Assembly: GCA_036897095.1 (NCBI GenBank)
Contig: JAYMSP010002392.1
Coordinates: 1-24,567, forward strand
From: Plantago elongata
Lineage: Eukaryota > Streptophyta > Magnoliopsida > Lamiales > Plantaginaceae
Reading direction: 5' to 3'
DNA: 24,567 nucleotides
Shown here: in pieces, positions 9,909 through 20,720 of the stretch
Layout: the number at the start of each line of letters is the position of its first letter
Numbering within the stretch: position 1 is the first letter of the stretch
The notes under the pieces: generated by a model
What the model saw: only the letters and a program-made list of their open reading frames with translations
Told to the model about the DNA's origin: nothing
Database searches by the model: none
Program-made: the position numbers and the translations under genes

Positions 9909-12104
9909 GGCAAGATATCGTCACCTAACGCGGTAAAATAAAATTACAAAAGTTTTATGTTGGTAACATTTCGATCCTTCGAGAATTGGCTGGTGACGAT
10001 TTGAGAATCTATTCTCTGCGGAAGATGTTCATGGACCGGCTTTTTAAATTTGAATTCCCCTTGCAACGGCTTTGATTGTGTGTAGCCTGTGGGGAGAAAA
10101 AAGATGTGAACAAACTGAGCGAATGCTATGAACTTTGATCATGCGGGAGTATGTACTATGTGCAGCACAAAAAAAGAATGGGTCTATGTCCGGAAGAAAA
10201 AAACTCAAAAACATGTGAAAGTTTCAATCAATTTGAGAATTCGATAAGTTTCCCTTATAGGACTGGTAATCCCTGAATATATATACAGAATAAATTAGTA
10301 AAAGACTTAAAAAAAAAAAGAAAAGAAAGTCACAACAGAATCTAACACAATAAATTTTGTAAACAAGAACATTTAATGGCCTGTAAAGGTTCATGTAAAA
10401 ATCAAATGCCCTGCCATTAAACTTTCTTATGTATTAGTCAAAACTCACAACATTAACATTTTACTTGAAAAATAATGATGATCAACATATTGCATTTCGG
10501 TTAGGTATTAAAGGTGAAATCTTTACACATTTTGCACAGTAGCTTCTGAGTGCTAGTTTCACGCATCAGATGTATCCATGATAGCTCGGGATGCGTTCCA
10601 TTTTTTTTTCTTGGAAGCAGCACCCAGTCGCTTGAGAAATTTCTAGGCGTGACTGCCCAACTGATTATTCGTGCTTGTCAATCACAAGTTTTGGCTACTT
10701 GTTTCCATTTGCCCCAGTATTCAACTACGATTAAACTGGATTAGTATAGTAACTTGTTTTTCTTCTAAATTCTTGACGAGCAACTCTAATTACTTTACTT
10801 GTGTAGTGTAGTGTAGATATGATTGATTATAAAGATATGTATGTAAGGAAATATTTTCGCATACGTTACAGATCCTTTGTTCATCAGTTCGTGCATTACA
10901 AAATTTTACCAGGCTTTCTTTCTGGAGGACTAAACTGATAAATGAAATCCAGTAGCAAAAACATATCCGGTAACAGAACACCAGCAAAAGTTCAATACTT
11001 GGTTTAGCTGATTCTGAATACTTAATTGTATACATTTCCTACATCTTTATAATTCTGTCTTTTTTTTCATTTCCATATTCACAAACATCAGTAATTGATC
11101 CCAAAAAATAAAAATGAAATAAAAGCAAACCAGATTCAATCAGGATGAGTGCTTTTTTGTCATATATCATAAATGAATATTTTGAATGAGAAGATTTTGA
11201 GCGGAAAATAAGTTGCTTTCTGTTTTTCTTTCCGAAAATCAAAGCCTTGAATTCTTGAAATGTTGAAATGTGTCGTGAAAGTTAAAGCTCTTGCAAAATG
11301 TGGCATGTCCAGTACATGCAAGAACACACGTATATGTACAGATGTAAAAAATCGTGCAAGAAGCCAAGAACATATACACGTTGATGACACATGAATTTCA
11401 TGCTATTTTCCAATTTTTCATTAAATCGTAAATCAGATTTATGAAACAGTGTTACTTGTGTAAAATAGATCCACTGAAATTGAAATAAATTGGAGCAAAC
11501 TGTGAAATCAGCAAGCCTGATTCATACTAATATCAAATGTGCAGATGTGCTAGTGTACCCTGATAACTGATCTAGGCAGTTGGTTGCAGTGGCCTGATTC
11601 CTTAAAGTATTTAAATCACCGGTTCATATATACTTATATGTAATGTTGGTATATCTGCCTTACTGAATCAGGATCTAACTACGTGCAAACTGGATTGTTT
11701 AATATCGTATAAAATGGATACTGATGTTAAAAGATCAATAGATGGCCCCTATATGAATGTATGTACGCTAAGGTGAATAACTCAGTTCAGTGCTCTTTAG
11801 TCTTCTGTTACTGTTATGCCAATTTGAGATGTCTGTAGAGATGTCAGATCATTGATTATCCAGGTATATGCGCTAACAGGCCTATGTGATTTAAGTCCTG
11901 AACTCCTATATTCATAAGGTCATCGGCTTAATTTTAAATGTTCATATGTATTGTTGCTTCATTTCTGGATTACTCAGTCATACCATAATCAGATTCAAAA
12001 ACTTGCTATATCTGTAGCTTTAGAATATAGAAAACATAATTACAACAATGGAAATACAAATTGGAGAGCTTTGTACAATATGTAATACATTTGATACAAA
12101 AGGT

Positions 12105-12115
12105 GTACTACAAGA
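12105..12115. other. deletion scar of the small gene in copy B
   Basis: Copy B passes from 'aaaggtgtac' (in copy A about 8448-8457, just beyond the gene's 3' end) directly to 'tacaagagagaatgc', which corresponds to sequence upstream of the gene in A and C. All three exons and the near leader are absent. By comparison with copy A the missing block is roughly 0.6 kb. Confidence 0.65.
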
Positions 12116-12339
12116 GAGAATGCTATATATCCTGCAACTTCTTTCTAGTGTGTTTGAGACTTGAGAGTGTGCTGAGTACTGTGGGGTTTCGCTCGATTTA
12201 TAGGAGTTCAGATGTGTGAAGGGTGAGAGTAAGGAAAACATTTCATAGCCTAGCCCATGCTGCTTTTCTGCTTTTATCACCCACTGTTTTGTCATTCTCT
12301 ACCTGCCAACAGTCCATGTAATTTCTCCAAGCTGTTTCC

Positions 12340-12565
12340 TGTTCTGGATGGTCAGCTTAGTCTTATCCTTTACTCTGACTGTCTGACAGATTGGAAAAGG
12401 CGAATATAGCCGGGCCAGATGTCTAAATTAGAAAGAAACAGAAACTTATGAAATTGATAGTATCAGTGACTTTATTCTTAGTCAAGGAAAGTAATCAGTT
12501 TGTACAAATTGTTCTACAAAGTAAATAACAAAGTATATGTTATCATGAACACTGATAGGTTCTTT
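12340..12565. other. segment shared by copies B and C, absent from A
   Basis: Between 'aatttctcca' and 'tgatcttgg', copy B carries about 0.2 kb that includes 'cttatgaaattgatag' and 'caaattgttctac'. Copy C has the same words at about 15640-15810. In copy A 'aatttctcca' is followed almost at once by 'ggttcttttcattttg'. No open frame of note is present. The shared segment supports B and C as sister copies. Confidence 0.55.
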
Positions 12566-12729
12566 TCAATTAAATTGTGATCTTGGTTTTATTTGATGAA
12601 CAATTTTTGATTTTGTAATCTTTATATATCTTCCTCATAGTTCTTTTTACAGAAAAGATATGTTCCAGTATATGGTAACAGGCATGCATAAGAAATTTAG
12701 TTAAGAAAGGAATTCAAAAAAATTTCTTA

Positions 12730-13180
12730 CCCACATGAAGAACGTTGCTGCGTCCTAGAAGACAAACTGGTCCTGGCCAAAACTGCATCTTGACAACTCT
12801 GTGAGTCTGGTAGATTTATTTGAGTTCTCTTAAGTAAGGTCTTAGTTTGAAATTGAGTAAAATAGAAGGTGATGATGGATCCATCATTTTGAGTTTCACC
12901 ACATACGAGGTAAATTCTCCGCATGGGGTGAACCGATGGCAAACGAATTATAAATGGTCATACATATAAATGATCATTAAAGATCTATGCTAGAATGGGG
13001 ATTACTTTAGTAAGGTAGTAAAGAAAAGAAGAAATTGGTATTCCCCAAGATATTTTCACTTGGGAATTGGAAGAAGGGACTGATAATTAAAAAAGTTTGT
13101 GATGCACAAGAAATTAAGAATTATATTTGGAAATATTTAAGCTTGATATCTCTAAGAAGAAGAGTAGAAGGATGTGTGTA
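12730..13180 (-). other. leader segment and orphan distal promoter, copy B
   Basis: This is the counterpart of the copy A leader exon. The distal TATA box (13202-13209) and the donor (atgtgg|gtaaga, intron start 12730) are both kept, although copy B has no small-protein gene downstream. A TGACGTCG element lies at 13295-13302, upstream of the TATA box in the direction of transcription. Any transcript would be non-coding or would splice to an unseen exon. Confidence 0.4.
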
Positions 13181-15276
13181 CAGATGAACCCTAGCCGGTT
13201 TCTTATATAGACAAGATTTCACCACCTAACGCGGTAAAATAAAATTACAAAAGGTTTTTGTTGGTAACATTTCGATCCTTCGAGAATCGGTTGGTGACGT
13301 CGCGGCTGACATAAACGCTATGATTTGAGAATCTATTCTCTGTGGAAGATGTTCATGGACCGTCTTTTCAAATTTGAATTCCCCTTGCAACGGCAAGTAT
13401 ACCCGGAAGATTTTTCTCAAAAAAAAAATATGTGAAAGTTTTAGTACTTCAATCAATTCGAGAATTCGATTAGTTGCCCTTATAGGCCTAGCAATCCCTG
13501 AATACATGATACAAAATAAACTTCTAACACAATTAATTAATTACATTTGATGGCCTGTAAAGGTTCATGAAAAAATCTTATGCCATGACATTGAACTTCC
13601 TCAAGTATTAGGCACAACTCACAACATTCACATTATACTTGAAAATAAATGATGATCAGCATATTGCATTTTCTTTAGGTATTGAAGGTGAAATCTTTAC
13701 ACATATTTCACAGTAGCTTCTGAATGCATGTTTCTTGAATTGTATATATTCATGAAAGCTCATGGATACCTTCCATGATTTTTTTGTTGGAAGCAGCACC
13801 CAGTCGCTTGAGAAGTTTCTAGGCTTTCATGCCCACCTGAATATTCGTGCTTGTCAAACACAAGCCTTTGCAATTTGTTTCCATTTTCCCCAGGAATTAT
13901 ATAATTACAATTAATCTAAATCAGTAGAGTAGCTTGTTTTTCTTCTAAATTCTGGACAAGCTACTCTACTGTACTTCACTTGTGTATATATTGATTGATC
14001 ACATATATATGTGTATGTAAGGAACATTTCACACATGCGTTACAGGTCATTTGTTCATACATTACAAGATTTTACTTTCTGGAAGACTAGACTGATAAAT
14101 GGTATCCATAAGAGAAAACATATCTGGTAACGGAACACCAGCAAAAGTTCAATACTTGGTTTAGCTGATTCTGAATACTTAATTGTATACATTTCCTACA
14201 TGTTTTATAATTCTGTCATATCTTTCATTTCCATATTTACAAACATGAAGAATTGATCCCAAAAAATGAAAATGAAATAAAAGCAAAACAGATTCAATCA
14301 GGATGGGTGCTTTTTTGTCATATATCATAAATGAATATTGAATGAGATGGTTTTGAGCGGAAAATAAGTTCCTTTCGATTTTTCTTTCAAAAATCAAAGC
14401 CTTGAATTCTTGAAATGTGTGTGAAAGTTGAAGCTCTTGCAAAATGTGTCATGTCCAGTACATGCAAGAACACACGTATATGTACAGATGTAGAAAATCC
14501 TGCAAGAAGCAAAGAACATATTCACCTTTGATGACACATGAATTTCATGCTAGTTTCCATCTTCTCACAAAAATTATAAATTATATTTATTACTTGTGGA
14601 AAATAGATCCACTGAAATTGAAAGAAACTGGAGCAAACTGTGAAATCAGCAAGCCTGATTCATACTGATATCATGTATGTATAGTGTATCCACCCTGAAA
14701 ACTGATCTAGGCAGTTTGGCTAGCTGCAGGGGCCTGATTCCTAAAAGTAATTAAATCCTCGGTTTATATATACACATATGTAATGCTGGCATATCTGCCT
14801 TATTGAATCAGGATCTAACTAAGTTTAAAAGGGATACTGATGTTCAATGGTCCCTATATAAATGTATGTATGCTCAGGAGAATAACTTTGTTCAGTCCTT
14901 TTCGGCCTTCTGTTACTGTTATTCCAATTTGAGATGTCTGTAGATATGTCAGATAATTGATTATCCAGGTATATGTAGGATATGCGCTAGCAAGCCTATG
15001 TGATTTAGTCCTGAACTCCTATATTCATAAGGTCGTCGGTTTAATTTTAAATGTCCATATACATTGTTGCTTTCTGGATTACTCGGCAAAATGTTACCAT
15101 AATCAGATTCCCAAACTTGCTTTAACTTTTAGAATATTGAAAACATAATTACAACAATGGAAGTATAATTTGGAGAGCTTTGTACAATATGTATTACATT
15201 TGATACAAAAGGTGTGCATAGATTTTTAATTTTTTTAAGAAGAAGAAGAATTAATCGAAAATTTAAAACATGTTCC

Positions 15277-15380
15277 TCAGCCTGCTGCAGGTGGTTTAGC
15301 AGCTTCTGACTCTGCCGCAACAATGGAATATAATTCCTTTAGTGAAAAGAAGCAGGCATGGTGGCGTTTTTGCTATCCAT
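15277..15380 (-). pseudogene. collapsed remnant of the 86-residue protein gene in copy C
   Basis: On the minus strand an ATG at 15380 opens MDSKNATMPAS, matching MENENATTPAS of the intact gene. The sequence then passes without exon 1's remainder, intron 1, exon 2 or most of intron 2 into the old intron 2 acceptor region, where the frame stops (FH, then TAA). The acceptor is damaged (cactaaag in place of ctctacag). The last exon is still legible as ELYSIVAAESEAAKPPAAG and ends in TGA at 15277. About 425 bases are missing relative to copy A. The proximal TATA box is also mutated. The gene is clearly dead in this copy. Confidence 0.8.
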
Positions 15381-15980
15381 GTAATTAGTGTGCCTGTTTA
15401 GTCTTCAAACACAATACAACAGATAAACAAGAGAGAATGCTTATATATCCTGCAACTTCTTTCTTATGTGTGTTTGTGTGTTGAGTGTATTTGGTTTGCG
15501 CTCGTTTCATAGGAGGGTTCAGATGTGTGAAGGGTGAGAATAAGGACAAAACTTCCATGCTAGCCCATGCTGCTTTTCTGCTTTTACCACCCACTGTTTT
15601 GTCACTCTCTACTTGCCAACAGCCTTAAGTTATTTTCCCATGCTGTTATCTTTCATACAGCATTAGCCTTTTTCTCCTCCACTCTGTCAGATCGGAAAGG
15701 CAGATTAGTCTACATAAGAATGAATCAGCAACTTATGAAATTGATAGTTTCAGAAGTTTATACAAATTGTTCTACGAATATCTCTATTATGTCATCTTGA
15801 ACGCTGAAATGAATTCTTTACAGTAGTTGTTGATCTTGATTTTATTTGATAAATAAGATTGATTCTGTGGTTTTTATAGATCTTGCTAATTATTCATTCT
15901 GCAGCATAGATAAACTATGTTCCAGTAAATTATGCATGCATATTGATTTTAGTTAGAGAAAAAGGAAAGAAATGATCTTA

Positions 15981-16440
15981 CCCACATGAAGAACGTTGCT
16001 GCGTCCTAAAATACAGGCTGGTATAGACCAGAGCTGCATTCGGACCACCAAGGTGAGTCTGCTTGATTGATTTGAGTTCTCTTAAGTAAGATCTTAGTTT
16101 TGGATTTTGTAAAATAGATGGCGTTATGGATCCATCATTTTGAGCTTCACCACATACGAGGTGAATTTGTCGCACGTGGAGAATACCGATGGCAGACGAA
16201 TTATAAATCGTCATACATGTAAATGATCATTAAGATCTATGCTGGAATGGGGATTGCTCTATTAAGGTAGTAAAGAAAAGAAGAAAATGGCAAGATCCCT
16301 GATATCTTTCCACTTGGGAAATGGAAAGAAGGGACTGCTAAAAAATTGTAGTGAATCAAAAAAGAACTGAATTGGAAAATATTTATGCTTGATTAGCTGT
16401 TAGCTCTAAGTAGAAGACTGAGGATGTGTATACAGATGAC
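15981..16440 (-). other. leader segment and distal promoter, copy C
   Basis: The distal TATA box (16453-16460), the downstream 'ctagggtcatc' words and the donor (atgtgg|gtaaga, intron start 15981) are kept as in copies A and B. A perfect TGACGTCA palindrome lies at 16546-16553, upstream of the TATA box. Since the associated gene is broken, this promoter has no evident protein product. Confidence 0.4.
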
Positions 16441-16639
16441 CCTAGCCGGTTTCTTATATAGGCAAGATATCACCACCTAACGCGGTAAAATAAAATTACA
16501 AAAGGTTTTCGTTGGTAAAATTTCGATCCTTCCAGAATCGGTTGGTGACGTCACAGCTGACATAAATGCTACGATTTGAGAATCTATTATCTGCGGAAGA
16601 TGTTCATGGACCGGCATTTTTGAATTTGGCTTGCAACGC

Positions 16640-16985
16640 CTTTGATTGCGTGTGTTTTCAATTGCGTGTGTTTTCTCACTTTTCTGTGATCCTGCACTTA
16701 GGCCGTCTTCTTCTTTGCTTGACTCTTTATGCTGTTCGTTCTCTGTGTCTCTGAATTACGCATACAAAGCTTGGGCTCTGATTTTGAACACCCCCCATCC
16801 TCAAGATGTGAGTGTAAATTTACACCATTCTGGTGATCAACCTCTCTAATTCCTGGCCAGAAACATCTCTTGTAAACATGTTCACATGTGTAACTTGGAT
16901 GTAATAAATTCTACGCTTACTGTTTTTCTACTTCATCACTGGTTGAGTGACAGTATATATGAAAAGTTAATCATCAGATTGTGAA
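16640..16985 (-). mobile_element. decayed Ty1-copia end (Pol tail, polypurine tract, LTR start)
   Basis: On the minus strand about 16930-16845 translates to a degraded copia Pol C-terminus. The words QVTHVNMFTRDVSGQELER and LITRMV stand where copia proteins have QLADIFTK...LSGQRLE.L..KLG. A few codons after the stop comes IYTHILRMGGV, then a purine tract (gaggatgggggg, about 16803-16792), then TGTT, as expected at a 3' LTR start (16790). The LTR would run toward lower coordinates, but its end is not clear near the copy C boundary at about 16640. No intact open frame remains. The short repeats 'ttgcgtgtgttttc' at about 16645-16678 may belong to it. Confidence 0.6.
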
Positions 16986-17121
16986 TGTTCCATGTCTCAT
17001 AGAAAAACATTACAAAATTCTAAAATCAAACATAGGGGTCAACTTTAATGTGCCACTTCTGAAGATTTACAAAATCATTAATACTTGACCGGAAGGCAGA
17101 TACTCTAATACACATCCTGTT

Positions 17122-20100
17122 TCAGAAAGAATAGTCCTTCAAGTCAGCTCTAGAGTCACCAACTTCAAGATCAGCCATGCATTCTTCAGCAGTAAGAGGT
17201 GGGAGTTGACGTGTTTTCCGCCTCAGATTATGCTTGTGCCACTCGCTCTTAAAATGCTCTCTATATGCTTTTGCATCACCAACTAGAGCATTGCATGTGC
17301 TGCATTTTTGCTGCTTCAAATCTCCTTGAGAACTTTCGGCTTTTGACGAAATGACCTGTTTCTGCAACTTCTCACTCAGCTGAGGAATGGACACTGCAGA
17401 AGGATCTCCTTTCTGTGTGCTCGATGGCTCATCTTCAAAATCATCAAACTGATCCACACTTACATCCCCATCCACGTGCACGTTAACTGCGAGAATATCC
17501 ACTCTTCCTTGCAGGCTCCTCACCAGAACATCACAGTCACGGAAGAAACTTGGCTCCAAGTCACAAGTCTAACAATCAGGATAAAGATTTTGTATTCAGA
17601 TAAGATGAAAGGCAGGAACAGACAACTGTAGGTCCTACCATGTATTAGGAATAATCGTGTACAAATGAAGAAAGACAAACTCAAAGATGGATCATAAAAG
17701 AGCAGAAATGATATAGTACTCAAAATGCCAGTATTACGCAGTCTGGAATTCGACTAGAGATAAGGCGATAAGCATAGGGACAAACTAGCCTTCTCCTACT
17801 TAGATTATTCTGTCGTATGACAAATTAAGCATAGGGGACAAACCACCCTTCTCTATTTAGCTATCATGTACTATGTTCATGAATCAAGCATAGGGGACAA
17901 ACAACACTTCTCCTATCCATATTAGTATATACTGTGTTCAGGAATCTAGTGGCTTCGATGCAAAGGGAACATAAAGTAAAAAAGGTTCACACAGTCCAAT
18001 CTATTTTATAAAAAGCCTATGTATGGACATGGTAGTTCCAGCAATTTTCTCAATTATGAATTTGAGATGGAAGATTTTGTAAGCTTCTCATAGGGCCGTC
18101 ACAGCAAAAAGTTCAAACATGAAGATATCTGACTTACCACCGATAGCTGACTACCAGATCCCTCTCTTGAGATTATAGTGGAATTCCATTCCTTGAGCTT
18201 TTCTAAAAAAGGTTCCATATGCGGTTCAGACAAGGTTAATCGTAGTCTCATAGGGAACCTTTTGATTGGATAGTGTTTTTGAAGTTCACGAATGACTTCC
18301 AATGCCTGTACAAACCTTGAAAAGTATTAGTCGAATAGCTATGGCAAAAACACTATTGGACACCACGAAAATAAGTTCACATGAATATTGATCACCAAAG
18401 CTAATCCTGTTCCAAATTTGAAGTCAACTATATCCATTTTTTCTGGGGAAAGGGGTGTGTGTGGCTGCACAAAGGAACCTATATACTGGGAGTCTTGGAC
18501 AATAAAGGTAAGCATTTAATCAAAAAATATCTCAAGACCAATCACACGTGTCGAAAACTAGTATAGTAATAATAAATAAAGAAGTGGATCATTAACCCAC
18601 CTGCTTCTTTGAGCTACTATTTGGATCCACAGCAAAATGTATGTCATGCATTAGTCTCTCAATCATGCTGATGGTATAAGGCCTCTGAGTTTCAGGGTTA
18701 AAAGTCTTCTGCATAACTATTGTTGCGATATCCCTGAATTGACTGGAAAATTGGGACTCTCTCTCCTTCCCTGCAACTTGTAGCTCTCCTTTCTCTAAAA
18801 TCTGCCAGATGGTAACAAACCAATCATAATTGCTGAATATCTGGAATAGCTAGAATACCATGCAATTATGAGCACTGAGTAGTATGGAATTGAAGATGTA
18901 TAGCTAGTCATCAGCATCAGGTTTAAGCCTCCAGAAAGAATCCAAACATACAGAGGTCCGCTCACAGGATTATGGACAATATGTAGTTTAACTAAAATAA
19001 GCAATCATGTTCATGTGCCATAGGCTTACTCTGGCTATATACCACATCATATCTAACAATCTAATTGATAATTTATAATCACTTGCACATTTGTGAAGTA
19101 TTCAAGAGAGGAAATCACCCATTGTCCAGCCCTTCCAACATAACTCAGAGACATTGTATTCAAGGCACTCAACTTAGCTGTGCTAATGTCTGAGTGAATC
19201 GACGTGAGAGAAAGCACAAATATATGATCTTGAAATCCAGAAAGGGGTCAACAGAAGGTTCTCATAGACTAGAGAAAGGGCTCCTTCACGAACTCCTAGT
19301 TTCAATATATCTCAGTAATCATATTCTATGACGGCATAAATCCTTGATGTATACCACAGAACCGAAGTGTACTATTTACAGTTATGTCAGTTATCATATT
19401 CACAGTTAAACTATCTACGGTGTTATGAAATAATCCCCTAGCCAAGTTCAGCAATTCCATGGCATGATTATGAAGTGTGACTTGTGACTAAAGTTTTTGT
19501 CAAATGCTGGTGGCTAATGGATGTACATGAATGCGCAATCAGGCAAAACATACCATCAATTCCAACAATTCTTAGTAACTTCTCCAACCATATCCCAACA
19601 CCAAAATTATTATCCCCTTTTACCTGCCCCCAACTCTGCCCGAAACAAAACAGAAAAGAAGTAGAAACAGCTGCAACACTAAGAAAATTTAACAAGGAAA
19701 CTAAAGAGAAGCGAGAATTAACACAAACCTCCAAACAAATTTGAGTCTGATCGTCAGTCCCAAAGGCAGCCACCAAATCCTTGGACTTGGCAAGAACTCC
19801 TTTGGAAACATTGGAATAAACAGTTTGTGACTGCAAAACTTCATCCAAATCTTTCTCTCTGAAATAAAATCACCAGTCCATTCAAAACAATGAAACACGA
19901 ATTACAGCTTCAAATAGACTCGTCACTCTAAATTATCAACTCACAACACACAATACTCAGCTGACAACACAAAATGATCAGCTCACAACATATAATAATC
20001 AGCTCACAACACATAATACTCAACACACAACACAAAATGATCAGCTCATGTCACTTAATACTCAGCACACCACATAATAATCAGCTCAGAACACACAATA

Positions 20101-20542
20101 CTCAGCTCACAACACATAATAATCAGCTCACAAACTAAATGATCAGCTCACAAGACATACTACTCAGCTGACAACACAAAATGATCAGCTCACATCACTT
20201 AATACGCATCTCACCACATAATAATCAGCTCACAACACATGATTATACTCAGCTCTAAATTCAAATTATAGCTCAAAATAAACTCGTAATACAAAACGAT
20301 CAGTTCGCAATCCTTAATCTAAGAAAATAATCGATTAGGTTACTACAATCACTATGATTACAACAATTTAGTTAATAGTACGTGATATATAGAGAAATGG
20401 AGACGTACACGCGAGAGCGCCATGAGAGGACTTTGTTTTTGTAGCAGGCGATCTCGAAGCGGTTGCCGTGCTTCTTGAGACGAACGACGGCGACGTTTGT
20501 TAACCTCTTCTGCCCTACCGGCTGCACCAGCGTCCTCGACAT
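17122..20542 (-). CDS. SBDS: SBDS ribosome maturation protein with C-terminal zinc finger
   Basis: Five minus-strand exons, 20542-20409, 19858-19729, 18801-18601, 18305-18138 and 17568-17122, join in frame to 360 codons (359 residues), close to other plant SBDS proteins. The start is fixed by [20 protein letters not shown], typical of the family. The N-terminal domain includes [15 protein letters not shown] and [15 protein letters not shown]. The middle carries [16 protein letters not shown] and [19 protein letters not shown], and the C-terminal ferredoxin-like domain follows [12 protein letters not shown] tail from about residue 240 ends in a C2H2 finger (C300, C303, H316, H322; CX2CX12HX5H) and [11 protein letters not shown], as in plant orthologues. 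By homology, SBDS acts with the GTPase EFL1 to release eIF6/Tif6 from 60S subunits. Introns 1 and 4 carry tandem repeats. No breaks are seen. Confidence 0.95.
17768..17945. repeat. three tandem ~58-bp repeats in SBDS intron 4
   Basis: The word 'aagcatagggacaaac' or 'aagcataggggacaaac' starts at 17770, 17827 and 17886 (spacing 57 and 59). Each is followed by a CTTCTC-type stretch (cttctcctac, cttctctatt, cttctcctat), then a less conserved AT-rich part. The array lies wholly inside the intron between coding exons 4 and 5 of SBDS. Confidence 0.75.
19935..20262. repeat. ~21-bp minisatellite in SBDS intron 1
   Basis: Repeats of a unit near 'atcagctcacaacacataat' (about 21 bases) fill roughly 330 bases. 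Variants have ctcagctgac, gatcagctc or aatcagctc heads. A higher-order pattern is visible: the run from 'atgatcagctcatgtcactt' at 20038 recurs with few changes at 20181, 143 bases away. The array lies between coding exons 1 and 2 and stays clear of both splice sites. Confidence 0.85.
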
Positions 20543-20720
20543 CTCTACGGCGGCGATTCACGGTGGTGGAGAAATCGAAATTGATGACAGTTTCTAGAGA
20601 ATTCCAAAGGAAAAATATGAAATTGTCTAAGTGGGCTCTCTCTCTTTGGGTAATTGGGTTTCTAGGTCTTTTGATGTTGGGCTAATGTATAAGCTTACCG
20701 ATGGACTAGGTCGAGACCCG
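20543..20720 (-). promoter_or_regulatory. SBDS: SBDS leader and promoter region
   Basis: Read toward the gene, the upstream region contains two AGCCCA words (TGGGCT on the plus strand, about 20632 and 20676). This is the site II type of element common upstream of plant ribosome-biogenesis and other housekeeping genes. No clear TATA box is seen, which also fits a housekeeping promoter. The assignment rests on motifs only. Confidence 0.35.

Larger units (their letters stand above)
5595..10090. repeat. tandem unit copy A (gene-bearing)
   Basis: This is the longest of three direct, diverged copies of one unit. It opens near 'gatgtgaacaaactgagc' and closes near 'ccttgcaacggctttgatt'. Landmarks shared in the same order with copies B and C are: the 'ggttcatg' block, 'aacatattgcattt', 'tttacttgtgtag', 'aattgtatacatttcctac', the 'acatgcaagaacacacgta' block, 'ggttgcagtggcctgatt', the small-gene locus, 'agcctagcccatgctg', the leader segment ending at a conserved donor, and a distal TATA box. 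Only this copy carries an intact gene (8499-9027). It also has about 0.95 kb (roughly 6230-7185) absent from B and C, and lacks a segment that B and C share. Confidence 0.85.
10095..13395. repeat. tandem unit copy B (gene deleted)
   Basis: This second copy has the same order of landmarks as copy A. It starts at 'gatgtgaacaaactgagcg' and ends at 'ccttgcaacggcaagtat'. The block that holds the 86-residue protein gene in copy A is missing, and the flanks join near 12108-12111. The proximal TATA box survives at 12196-12202 and the distal TATA box at 13202-13209. Copies B and C share words absent from A, such as 'aagagagaatgc' followed by 'cctgcaacttctttct', so B and C appear more closely related to each other than to A. 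Confidence 0.85.
13415..16640. repeat. tandem unit copy C (gene remnant)
   Basis: This third copy begins inside the unit, at the 'ttagtacttcaatcaatt' landmark, so its left end is truncated by about 100 bases relative to copy A. It ends at 'ttgcaacgcctttgattg'. It keeps the last exon and the first codons of the small gene fused together (15277-15380), an altered proximal TATA box, the conserved leader donor and the distal TATA box at 16453-16460. The decayed copia end follows directly on its right. Confidence 0.85.

Noticed and set aside
19484-19744. Plus-strand frame of 86 codons antisense to SBDS
   Set aside because: It covers SBDS intron 2 and part of exon 2 and has no recognisable domain.
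20358-20561. Arg-rich minus-strand frame overlapping the SBDS start
   Set aside because: It is an alternative frame of SBDS exon 1. The correct frame gives the conserved SBDS N-terminus.
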